The position numbers and the translations under genes were made by a program. Positions 24,156 through 31,194 of a DNA stretch of 41,909 bases are shown piece by piece. Origin of the DNA: an uncultured Flavonifractor sp. GTDB taxonomy: Bacteria; Bacillota; Clostridia; Oscillospirales; Oscillospiraceae. The stretch lies in assembly GCA_944385575.1 (NCBI GenBank), contig CALWXT010000009.1, forward strand, positions 1 to 41,909, in the 5' to 3' direction. Within the stretch, counting starts at the first letter, position 1. Every line of letters starts with the position of its first letter. The notes beneath the pieces are model-generated. The model did no database searches. It was not told the DNA's origin and saw nothing but the letters and a program-made list of their open reading frames with translations.

Positions 24156-24986
24156 TTACACCGCCACCGGGATGGGCTGGTCCAGGGTGTGGGATTGATA
24201 GCCCTCCAGCTTGACGCTGTCCTTGGTGAAGGCGTAGAAGTCGGTGACCGCCGGGTCGATCCACAGCCTGGGGGCTTCGTAGGGAGCGCGGGCAATGATC
24301 TCCTCCACCACCGGCACATGGCGGTCGTAGATGTGGGCGTCGGCAATGACGTGGACCAGCTCCCCGGCCTCCAGCCCGGACACCTGAGCCAGCATGTGGA
24401 CCAGGGCGGCGTACTGCATCACGTTCCAGCCGTTGGCGGTAAGCATGTCCTGGGACCGCTGGTTCAGGATGGCGTTGAGGGTCTTTCCGCTGACGTTGAA
24501 GGTCATGGAATAGGCGCAGGGGTAGAGGGCCATCTCGTGGAGGTCGTGGTGATTGTAGAGGTTGGTCATGATCCGCCGGGAGGCGGGGTTGTGCTTCAGA
24601 TCGTAGAGCACCCGGTCCACCTGGTCAAATTCCCCCTCGGGGTAGATGTGCTTTACGCCAAGCTGATAACCGTAGGCCTTGCCGATGGAGCCGCTCTCAT
24701 CGGCCCAGGCATCCCAGATGTGGCTGTTCAGATCGTGGATGTTGTTGGACTTTTTCTGCCAGATCCACAAAAGTTCATCCACCGCACTCTTGAAGGCCAT
24801 TTTCCGGATGGTCTGGACAGGGAATTCCTCCCGCAGGTCGTAGCGGTTGATGATGCCGAATTTCTTCACCGTGTGGGCGGGAGCACCGTCGTCCCAGCGG
24901 GGACGCACCTGCTGGTCGGTGTCCCACACCCCGTGGGCCAGGATCTCTTTACAGTTTTGAATGAACAGTTCGTCGGCGCGGCTCAT
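24156..24986 (-). CDS. thyA: Thymidylate synthase (ThyA type, divergent active-site loop)
   Basis: The 276-residue enzyme methylates dUMP to dTMP using methylene-tetrahydrofolate. The nucleophile is Cys157 in LYPCAYSMTFNV. Typical ThyA proteins have PCH and QF in this loop; here the His is Ala and the Gln is Thr. Other key residues are kept: the RSxD motif at 177-180, Asn188 (GWNVMQYA) and His218/Tyr220 (DAHIYDRH). WDDGAPAHTVKKFGIINRYD near the N-terminus corresponds to the dUMP phosphate-binding arginine loop but is altered. AGGAGG lies before the ATG. It heads an operon with folA, as expected because ThyA produces dihydrofolate. Likely active, but belongs to a divergent ThyA group. Confidence 0.93.
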   Translation of the reverse strand: MSRADELFIQNCKEILAHGVWDTDQQVRPRWDDGAPAHTVKKFGIINRYDLREEFPVQTIRKMAFKSAVDELLWIWQKKSNNIHDLNSHIWDAWADESGSIGKAYGYQLGVKHIYPEGEFDQVDRVLYDLKHNPASRRIMTNLYNHHDLHEMALYPCAYSMTFNVSGKTLNAILNQRSQDMLTANGWNVMQYAALVHMLAQVSGLEAGELVHVIADAHIYDRHVPVVEEIIARAPYEAPRLWIDPAVTDFYAFTKDSVKLEGYQSHTLDQPIPVAV

Positions 24987-25070
24987 GTCAGTCCTCCTGT
25001 TTTTCTGATCTGCCTTTCTGTTTTTCGAACTGGAAACGGCAGGAATTTTATGCTATCCTATCCTTAACAG

Positions 25071-25076
25071 TATAAT
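25071..25076 (+). promoter_or_regulatory. TATAAT -10 box ahead of the FUSC-like gene
   Basis: Perfect TATAAT 24 bases before the chosen GTG start in the thyA intergenic region. The -35 (TTTATG at 25047-25052, 18-base spacing) is weak. Confidence 0.45.
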
Positions 25077-25099
25077 AAACGCTCAGGAGCGTGATCGAA

Positions 25100-25636
25100 G
25101 TGAAAGAAGCCGACAAGAAGCCCACCATCCATATAGGACTGCGTAACCTCAAGACTGCCCTTTCCGCCTCTCTCTGCGCCCTCATCTACTATTTTTTGGG
25201 CCGGAATCCGGCCTTTGCCTGTATCGGCGCCATTTTCGGCATGGGCGCCAACATGGATCACTCCAAGCTCCATGGCGGCAACCGCCTGTTTGGCACCATC
25301 ATCGGCGGCTTTCTGGGCATCGCCCTCTACCGCATTTACCTGATCTTCTACCCCGAGGGGAATAATCACCTGATGCTGGTGCCCCTTCTGTTCATAGGCG
25401 TGGTCATTCTCATCATCCTGGCCCAGGTCTTCTGGGTGGGAGCGGTGCAGCCCGGCGGCGTGGTGCTCTGTCTGCTGCTGTTCTCCATCGGCCCGGACGA
25501 TTATATCTCCTACTCCCTCAACCGCATGCTGGACACCGGCGTGGGTGTGGTCATGTCCCTGTGCATCAACTGGCTGCTTCCCCGGGAGCGGCTGGATGCC
25601 TGGCAGGAGGCCATCAAAGCCAAATTTCAGCGGTAA
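25100..25636 (+). CDS. FUSC-family / aromatic acid exporter-like membrane protein
   Basis: The 178-residue protein has four to five hydrophobic segments beginning LKTALSASLCALIYYFLG, with ACIGAIFGMGANMDHSK and NRLFGTIIGGFLGIALYR matching the N-terminal membrane domain of the ArAE/FUSC families. Those proteins export aromatic acids or have unknown roles. It is only the membrane half; the cytoplasmic C-terminal domain of longer relatives is missing. GTG at 25100 is preferred because AGGAG (25085-25089) is 10 bases away; the in-frame GTG at 25091 is only one base from it. It is divergent from thyA and ends at a shared terminator. Confidence 0.83.
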   Translation: MKEADKKPTIHIGLRNLKTALSASLCALIYYFLGRNPAFACIGAIFGMGANMDHSKLHGGNRLFGTIIGGFLGIALYRIYLIFYPEGNNHLMLVPLLFIGVVILIILAQVFWVGAVQPGGVVLCLLLFSIGPDDYISYSLNRMLDTGVGVVMSLCINWLLPRERLDAWQEAIKAKFQR

Positions 25637-25667
25637 AGCGGGCGGCCCTTGGGCCGCCTGCTTTTTT
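25636..25667. terminator. Bidirectional terminator
   Basis: GGCGGCCC / GGGCCGCC (25641-25648 and 25651-25658), extended by AAGC/GCTT through a G-T pair, with TTTTTT at 25662-25667. It serves the FUSC-like gene, and the stop codon of the S41 gene overlaps the T-run. Confidence 0.87.
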
Positions 25668-27084
25668 ATATATCTTCCGTTAAGCTGTAATAATTGCACA
25701 GTCGGGCGGCCGCGTCCAGGGCGCCCCACGGATCTACCCACAGGTCGGGCAGATAGCCTCTGCCATCCACGAGCTCCGATGTTTCGCAGATGGTCAGGCC
25801 GGTGCCGAAGTAGACCTGGAGCCCGGTGTGCGGAAGGTAAAAGGTGCAATTGTTGGGTACCAGGGCGCAGCCGCTGGTGGGCCCGCCGATGGCCAGCACA
25901 TTTTCCATGGAGTGGAAGAACTCCACCACCGTCTCCCCGGAGGAGGCGGTGCCCTTATCGATCAGCAGAAGGGTCACACTTTCGCTGGGTGCCCATGCCC
26001 CCCGGTCCTCTGATACCGACCAGGTACCCATCTCATCCTCCGGGTAGAAGGAAAAGGCCCGGCAGGAAAGCTGGCTGTACCGATGTCCGCCGGTACGCTT
26101 GGGCTCGGCGGGCTGGCCGGTAAAGCCCTCAAACCAGTTCATGATCCGGATGTCACTGCCGCCGGGATTGGCCCGCACGTCAAAAATCAGTACCGGCTCA
26201 TCGGCGTACTCCCCACCGCAGGAGGCAAACCGCTCCAGCTGCGCTTCCTGCCCCGGCGCAGCAGCAGACATTTGAGTGGACTGCAGCACGGGGATGCCCT
26301 GATAGGAATACTCTGTAAAGGCGTCCCTTCCCTGGGCACCTCTGCCGGCCTGAACCCAGTGCAGGTCATAGTCCCCCAGTGTATCGGGCAGATCGGTGCT
26401 GTCATGGCTTAGTGTATAGAAGCCATAGCAGATCTGTCCCTCCGGGCCGATGGTGGGCTTCACATAGTCCGGGTCCAGCCCATCCGCATTGGAGAGGTAC
26501 AGGTTGGGCACATAGTACATGTATTTCTGATACGGCTCCAGCGGATGCTGGTCTCCAATACGGAAATGCCCATCCCGGAGGACAGGGGAAAGGGTGTCCA
26601 ACAGTACGTCCTGAATGGTTTGGCTGATAAGAGGCTGCCCGCCTGCCGCTTCTTTTTCCAGCTGTGCCAGGGCCTGCTCCTCCAGCGGGCCGAACACCTC
26701 ATCGCCGCCGAAATACTCGTAAGCCCCGTAGGTGGTGCGCAGCAGGGTGAAGAAGGCCTCCACGTCCTCCCGGGCGGTCTCCGCCGTCAGCGGCTCCGCC
26801 AGGTCGTGGGGCGTCAGGAAAAGGTCCATTTCCTCCTCGGTATAGGTGCCGTTCTGCTCGGTAAAGTCATGGGTCCAGGCGCTGACGTCCAGTGAGGCTT
26901 CCGTCTCGATAACCGCCCGGCGGCGGGCGTTGATTTCCGCCAAAAAAGCGTCCAGATCCATTCCGGCCACCGGGGTTGGCTGGGGCTCCGGTGCAGGGGA
27001 GGATGACGGAGTGGGCTCCGGCGGAGGTGTGCAGCCGGCCAGAAGAAGCAGAGACAGAACCAGAGGGAGCAGGCGCACGTTCAT
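25666..27084 (-). CDS. S41-family peptidase-like lipoprotein
   Basis: The 472-residue protein has a lipoprotein signal (LLLLAGC, lipobox Cys at about 18), then a proline/serine-rich linker and a C-terminal S41 (tail-specific protease) domain. LIFDVRANPGGSD is the conserved strand-loop, and DKGTASSGETVVEFF (Ser381/382) is the catalytic serine region, with GGPTSGCAL following. No PDZ domain is clear. It is expected to be anchored outside the membrane and to cleave or bind peptides or wall components; the lysine of the usual Ser-Lys dyad was not located with confidence. It starts 1 base after the mtaB stop, in an operon with an otherwise unrelated tRNA-modification gene. Confidence 0.85.
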   Translation of the reverse strand: MNVRLLPLVLSLLLLAGCTPPPEPTPSSSPAPEPQPTPVAGMDLDAFLAEINARRRAVIETEASLDVSAWTHDFTEQNGTYTEEEMDLFLTPHDLAEPLTAETAREDVEAFFTLLRTTYGAYEYFGGDEVFGPLEEQALAQLEKEAAGGQPLISQTIQDVLLDTLSPVLRDGHFRIGDQHPLEPYQKYMYYVPNLYLSNADGLDPDYVKPTIGPEGQICYGFYTLSHDSTDLPDTLGDYDLHWVQAGRGAQGRDAFTEYSYQGIPVLQSTQMSAAAPGQEAQLERFASCGGEYADEPVLIFDVRANPGGSDIRIMNWFEGFTGQPAEPKRTGGHRYSQLSCRAFSFYPEDEMGTWSVSEDRGAWAPSESVTLLLIDKGTASSGETVVEFFHSMENVLAIGGPTSGCALVPNNCTFYLPHTGLQVYFGTGLTICETSELVDGRGYLPDLWVDPWGALDAAARLCNYYSLTEDI

Positions 27085-27085
27085 C

Positions 27086-28369
27086 TTACACCTTTCCTTT
27101 CAGACTATCCTGATAGACCTCCGTAATCATGACGTCCCGGATCACATTGTGTAATCCCTCACCGGGGACAAATACCTCGGTGTAGTTGGGGGCGTGGCCC
27201 CGCCACAGGCCGCCCTTTTCCTCCTCAAACAGCACCGGCAGGGTCTTACCTACCCAGCTTTCCAACCAGGCCTGATGCATCTCACGGGCGACGGCGCCCG
27301 CCCGGTGGGCCCGGTCCTCCTTCACCGTATTGGGTACCTGGTCCGGCATGGCGGCGGCGGGGGTACCGGAGCGGCGGGAGTAGGGGAAGATGTGCATGGC
27401 GGAGAAGGCGCATTTCCGGATGAAGTCCAGCGTCTGAGCAAACTCCTCCTCGGTCTCCCCAGGGAAGCCCACGATGAGGTCGGTGGTGATTCCCGGCCGG
27501 TCAAAGTATTCTCTCAGTAATCTGACGCTCTCATAATACCGCTCGGCATCATATTTCCGGTTCATCCGCTTTAAAACACTGTCGCAGCCCGACTGCATGG
27601 ACAGGTGGAAGTGGGGGCACAGGTTGGGCAGGGCGGCCCCCCGACGGCAGAATTCCTCAGTGATGGTGCGGGGCTCCAGAGAGCCCAGCCGAACCCGGCA
27701 GCCAGGGGCGGCTTTGCATACCGCCTCGATGAGCTCGATGGGATGGGGTTTGCCATCCAGATCCCGGCCCCAGGAGGAAATTTCTATGCCGGTGAGTACC
27801 AGTTCCTTGTAGCCCTCCGCCGCCAGCCGGGCGGCCTCGGCGGCGGCCTGTTCCAGGGGCAGGGAGCGGATGGGGCCCCGGGCGTAGGGGATGATGCAGT
27901 AGGAGCAGAAGTTGACACAGCCGTCCTCCACCTTCAACATAGCCCGGGTGCGGCCCTCCAGCCCGCCGGCGGGCAGGTGCTCGTAGGTACGGCGGCGGAG
28001 GGCGTCATCCACGTCCACCACCTGGCCCCCGTCGGGGCTCAGGGCCTCCAGCCGGTCCAGAAACTCCATCCGGTGGGCCGAACCCATGACCAGATCCACC
28101 TCCAGAGCCTCCACCGCCTGGGGATCGGTCTGGGCATAGCAGCCGCACACCGCCACAATGGCGTGGGGGGAGCGCTTTCTGGCCTGCCGGATGGTCTGGC
28201 GGGACTTTTTGTCGCTCACCGCCGTGACGGTACAGGTGTTGATGATATAGGCCTCCGCCTCACCGTCAAAAGGCACCAGGGTGTGGCCCCGGCGGGTGAG
28301 TTCGGCCTCCATGGCCTGGGTCTCATACTGGTTGACCTTGCAGCCCAGAGTGTAAATGGCAACTCGCAT
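27086..28369 (-). CDS. mtaB: tRNA ms2t6A37 methylthiotransferase MtaB
   Basis: This 427-residue radical-SAM enzyme adds a methylthio group to t6A37 of ANN-decoding tRNAs. The N-terminal UPF0004 domain carries its cluster cysteines at TLGCKVNQYET, INTCTVTAVSDKKSR and CGCYAQ. The radical-SAM motif is CVNFCSYCIIPYARG (CxxxCxxC), and the C-terminus holds a TRAM-like region. GCKVNQYE rather than GCQMN marks MtaB rather than MiaB. The ATG at 28369 follows AAAGGA by about 6 bases; the in-frame start at 28384 is less likely. The S41 lipoprotein gene is immediately downstream. Confidence 0.95.
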   Translation of the reverse strand: MRVAIYTLGCKVNQYETQAMEAELTRRGHTLVPFDGEAEAYIINTCTVTAVSDKKSRQTIRQARKRSPHAIVAVCGCYAQTDPQAVEALEVDLVMGSAHRMEFLDRLEALSPDGGQVVDVDDALRRRTYEHLPAGGLEGRTRAMLKVEDGCVNFCSYCIIPYARGPIRSLPLEQAAAEAARLAAEGYKELVLTGIEISSWGRDLDGKPHPIELIEAVCKAAPGCRVRLGSLEPRTITEEFCRRGAALPNLCPHFHLSMQSGCDSVLKRMNRKYDAERYYESVRLLREYFDRPGITTDLIVGFPGETEEEFAQTLDFIRKCAFSAMHIFPYSRRSGTPAAAMPDQVPNTVKEDRAHRAGAVAREMHQAWLESWVGKTLPVLFEEEKGGLWRGHAPNYTEVFVPGEGLHNVIRDVMITEVYQDSLKGKV

Positions 28370-28399
28370 GGTGATTCCTTTCATCCCCGTCCGGCCCTT

Positions 28400-28422
28400 T
28401 GTGAAAATGACAGAATTTCACA
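28400..28422. promoter_or_regulatory. Palindrome between mtaB and the HPr-like gene
   Basis: TGTGAAA (28400-28406) and TTTCACA (28416-28422), 9 bases apart, upstream of mtaB and of the divergent HPr-like gene's promoter. It could be an operator or a hairpin in the mtaB leader. Confidence 0.35.
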
Positions 28423-28440
28423 CCATGGGGGACATTTCCA

Positions 28441-28470
28441 TTGAAATTTTTCCCTCCATAAGTCTATAAT
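28441..28470 (+). promoter_or_regulatory. Sigma-A promoter of the HPr-like gene
   Basis: TTGAAA (28441-28446), 18 bases, perfect TATAAT (28465-28470). The transcribed leader contains a hairpin ACAAGGG-TGGGG-CCCTTGT (28491-28509). Confidence 0.8.
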
Positions 28471-28538
28471 GAAGGTAATCCCTATTATAAACAAGGGTGG
28501 GGCCCTTGTACAGAGAGGATTTCAGGAGGTGCTCCGCA

Positions 28539-28784
28539 ATGAGTGCATTTTATGTGTCTCTGTCCTCCATTGAGGATGTACGGCTGTTCGTCAACGCCGC
28601 CACCCGCTGCCCCTGTGAGGTGGATGTGCGCTCCGGCCGGTATGTGATCGACGCGAAATCCATTATGGGGTTGTTTTCCCTGGACCTGTCCCAGCCGGTG
28701 CAGGTGGAAGTCCACGGCTCCGACAGTGAACGGGCGGAGTTTGAGCAGAGCGTGGCCGCCTTTGAAGTCAAGATGCCGGAATAA
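28539..28784 (+). CDS. HPr-like protein lacking the phosphoryl-accepting histidine
   Basis: The 81-residue protein has the HPr fold length and its second conserved segment: DAKSIMGLFSLDLSQPVQVEV (residues 38-58) matches the Ser46 region of HPr, with Ser41 in the position of the regulatory serine. The first segment, where HPr has the GLHARPA loop with His15, reads EDVRLFVNAATRCPCEV and contains no histidine. It therefore cannot carry phosphate from enzyme I in the usual way. It may act like Crh, the Bacillus regulatory paralogue that also lacks His15. The ATG at 28539 follows AGGAGGTG. It has its own promoter and terminator. Confidence 0.85.
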   Translation: MSAFYVSLSSIEDVRLFVNAATRCPCEVDVRSGRYVIDAKSIMGLFSLDLSQPVQVEVHGSDSERAEFEQSVAAFEVKMPE

Positions 28785-28799
28785 GCTGACCCGGCTTTG

Positions 28800-28827
28800 A
28801 AAAGCGCCCCGGCCGGGGCGCTTTTTT
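28800..28827 (+). terminator. Terminator of the HPr-like gene
   Basis: AAAAGCGCCCCGG / CCGGGGCGCTTTT inverted repeat with a T-run (28822-28827), 15 bases after the stop. Confidence 0.92.
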
Positions 28828-28837
28828 GTCATGCGGG

Positions 28838-28867
28838 TTTACAAGCCGCGGCAGGATGTGGTAAAAT
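28838..28867 (+). promoter_or_regulatory. Promoter of the yfbR-ACT-DUF711 operon
   Basis: TTTACA (28838-28843), 18 bases, TAAAAT (28862-28867) with an extended TGG before the -10, 26 bases before yfbR. Confidence 0.65.
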
Positions 28868-28893
28868 AACGTGTTTTTTAAGGGAGGCGCGGT

Positions 28894-29478
28894 ATGGAGC
28901 GGCAGTTTTCGTTTTTTGCCTATCTCTCCCGCATGCGGTATATCAACCGCTGGGGGCTGATGCGCAACACCTTTCAGGAGAATGTGCAGGAGCATTCCCA
29001 CATGGTGGCGGTGCTGGCCCACACCCTGGCGGTGATCCGGCGGGACGTACTGGGCAGACCGGCGGACCCGGGCCTGGCGGCGGCTGCGGCTTTGTACCAC
29101 GACGCGCCGGAGATCCTCACCGGAGACCTGCCCACCCCCATCAAGTACTACAGCCCAGACATCCGTGACGCCTATAAGCAGGTGGAGCAGGTGTCCGCCG
29201 GCAAGCTGCTGGACATGCTGCCGCCGGAGCTGCGTGGCGCCTATGAGCCCCTGGTGCGGGAGGACTACGACCCGGACACCCGGGCCCTTGTAAAGGCAGC
29301 CGACAAGCTCTCCGCCTACATCAAGTGCGTGGAGGAGCTGAAGGCGGGCAACGGCGAGTTCCGCCAGGCTGCCGAGCAGACTCTGGAGGCCCTGAAGGCT
29401 TACGGCCTGCCGGAGGTGGACTACTTCATGGAGCATTTCCTCCCGGCCTTCGGCCTGACGCTGGATGAATTGGGATGA
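28894..29478 (+). CDS. yfbR: HD-domain 5'-deoxynucleotidase, YfbR type
   Basis: The 194-residue protein belongs to the HD phosphohydrolases of the YfbR group, which remove the 5'-phosphate from deoxynucleoside monophosphates. Metal-ligand residues are all present: His34 (VQEHSHM), His69-Asp70 (LYHDAPEILTGDLPTPIKY) and Asp137 (KAADKLSAY), at nearly the same positions as in the E. coli enzyme. AGGGAGG precedes the ATG. It is first in a run with an ACT protein and a DUF711 protein. Whether the three share a pathway is unknown. Confidence 0.92.
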   Translation: MERQFSFFAYLSRMRYINRWGLMRNTFQENVQEHSHMVAVLAHTLAVIRRDVLGRPADPGLAAAAALYHDAPEILTGDLPTPIKYYSPDIRDAYKQVEQVSAGKLLDMLPPELRGAYEPLVREDYDPDTRALVKAADKLSAYIKCVEELKAGNGEFRQAAEQTLEALKAYGLPEVDYFMEHFLPAFGLTLDELG

Positions 29479-29504
29479 ACCGCAGAGAGAAAGGAAGTTT
29501 TTGT

Positions 29505-29774
29505 ATGAGAGCCATCGTTACCGTTCTGGGCAAGGATCGGGTAGGCATCATGTCTATGGTGTGCGCCCTGCTGGCCCAGCACAACGTCAATATCCTGGAT
29601 ATCAGCCAGACCATTCTGCAGGACTACTTCACCATGGTCATGCTGGTGGACGCCGCCCAGTGCGATCTGCCCTTCGGGGACCTGGCCGCCCTGCTGGAGC
29701 AGGAGGGCAAGGAGCGGGACCTGTCCATCCGCGCCCAGCGGGAGGATATTTTCAACGCCATGCACCGGATCTGA
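29505..29774 (+). CDS. ACT-domain protein (UPF0237 type)
   Basis: The 89-residue protein is essentially one ACT domain: MRAIVTVLGKDRVGIMSMVC, then LLAQHNVNILDISQTILQDY, matching small stand-alone ACT proteins. Such domains bind amino acids or other small ligands. The ATG at 29505 is preferred because GAGAAAGGAAG lies 8 bases before it; an ATG at 29475 overlaps the yfbR stop but has no ribosome binding site. It is followed 12 bases later by the DUF711 gene; the two are a conserved pair in many Firmicutes, where the ACT protein probably senses a ligand for its partner. Confidence 0.92.
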   Translation: MRAIVTVLGKDRVGIMSMVCALLAQHNVNILDISQTILQDYFTMVMLVDAAQCDLPFGDLAALLEQEGKERDLSIRAQREDIFNAMHRI

Positions 29775-29786
29775 GGGTGAGCTGCC

Positions 29787-31145
29787 ATGATTAACACAAA
29801 TGAGATCTTAGATACCATCCACATGATCGACCAGCAGCATCTGGACGTGCGTACCATTACCATGGGCATCTCCCTGCTGGACTGTGCTGACTCCGATCCC
29901 AACGCGGCCTGCCGCAAGATCTATGACAAGATCACCCGCCGGGCGGAGCGCCTGGTGGCCACCGGTGAGGCTATCGAGCGGGAGTTCGGCATTCCCATCG
30001 TCAACAAGCGGATCTCGGTGACCCCCATCGCCCTGGTGGCCGGAGCCTCCGAGACCAATAGCTATGTGCCCTTTGCTGTGGCCATGGACAACGCCGCCAA
30101 GGCGGTGGGCGTCAACTTCATCGGCGGCTTCTCCGCCCTGGTGCAGAAGGGCGCCACCCAGGCCGACCGGAAGCTCATCGCCTCCATTCCCGAGGCCCTG
30201 GCCCGTACCGAGCTGGTGTGCTCCTCCGTCAATGTGGGCTCCACCCGGGCGGGCATCAACATGAACGCCGTGGGCGTCATGGGCCGCATCATCAAGGACT
30301 GTGCTGAGCTGACCGCTGAGCAGGGCGGCTTCGGCTGTGCCAAGCTGGTGGTCTTCTGCAACGCGGTGGAGGACAACCCTTTCATGGCCGGTGCCTTCCA
30401 CGGCCCCGGTGAGGGCGACTGTGTCATCAACGTGGGCGTCTCCGGCCCCGGTGTGGTGCACCACGCCCTGAAGGAGGTCAAGGGCATGCCGTTCGACGTG
30501 GTGGCCGAGACCATCAAGAAGACCGCCTTCCGGGTGACCCGTATGGGCCAGCTGGTGGCTCAGGAGGCCAGCCGCCGTCTGGGCGTCCCCTTCGGCATTG
30601 TGGACCTGTCCCTGGCTCCCACTCCCGCCATCGGGGATTCCGTGGCTCGCATCCTGGAGGAGATGGGCCTGGAGACCTGCGGCACCCACGGCACTACCGC
30701 CGCTCTGGCCCTGCTCAACGACGCGGTGAAGAAGGGCGGCGTCATGGCGTCCTCCCACGTGGGCGGCCTGTCCGGCGCCTTCATCCCTGTCAGTGAGGAC
30801 GAGGGTATGATCGCCGCCGCCCGCTCCGGCGTGCTCCACCTGGACAAGCTGGAGGCCATGACCTGCGTGTGTTCCGTGGGCCTGGACATGATTGCCGTTC
30901 CCGGCGATACCTCCGCCGCCACCATTTCCGCCATCATCGCCGACGAGGCCGCCATCGGCATGGTCAACTCCAAGACCACTGCCGTGCGCATCATCCCCGC
31001 CCCCGGCAAGGTGGTGGGTGACACTGTGGAGTTCGGCGGCCTGCTGGGCTCCGCTCCCGTCATGCCTGTACACTCCCAGAGTGCCGAGGCGTTCATCGCC
31101 CGGGGCGGTCGCATCCCCGCGCCGCTGCAGAGCTTGAAGAACTGA
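29787..31145 (+). CDS. PFL-family protein, DUF711 (UPF0210)
   Basis: The 452-residue cytoplasmic protein is a member of DUF711. Recognisable conserved segments are [52 protein letters not shown] and [14 protein letters not shown]. The family is distantly related to the glycyl radical (PFL-like) fold, but I see no C-terminal glycyl-radical motif and no activase nearby, so it is unlikely to be a radical enzyme. The reaction is unknown. It is the third gene of the yfbR operon and ends at a strong terminator. The pairing with an ACT protein suggests amino-acid-related metabolism. Confidence 0.93.
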   Translation: MINTNEILDTIHMIDQQHLDVRTITMGISLLDCADSDPNAACRKIYDKITRRAERLVATGEAIEREFGIPIVNKRISVTPIALVAGASETNSYVPFAVAMDNAAKAVGVNFIGGFSALVQKGATQADRKLIASIPEALARTELVCSSVNVGSTRAGINMNAVGVMGRIIKDCAELTAEQGGFGCAKLVVFCNAVEDNPFMAGAFHGPGEGDCVINVGVSGPGVVHHALKEVKGMPFDVVAETIKKTAFRVTRMGQLVAQEASRRLGVPFGIVDLSLAPTPAIGDSVARILEEMGLETCGTHGTTAALALLNDAVKKGGVMASSHVGGLSGAFIPVSEDEGMIAAARSGVLHLDKLEAMTCVCSVGLDMIAVPGDTSAATISAIIADEAAIGMVNSKTTAVRIIPAPGKVVGDTVEFGGLLGSAPVMPVHSQSAEAFIARGGRIPAPLQSLKN

Positions 31146-31148
31146 TAT

Positions 31149-31177
31149 AAAAAGGCCGCCGACTGGCGGCCTTTTTT
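31149..31177 (+). terminator. Terminator after the DUF711 gene
   Basis: AAAAGGCCGCC-GACT-GGCGGCC with six Ts (31150-31177). Only 17 bases separate it from the next start codon, so it may act as an attenuator for the molybdopterin enzyme gene. Confidence 0.9.
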
Positions 31178-31194
31178 CAAAAGGAGGGTTTCTT

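Noticed and set aside
24987-25099. Riboswitch in the thyA / FUSC-like intergenic region
   Set aside because: The space is short, largely pyrimidine-rich, and shows no conserved multi-helix pattern.
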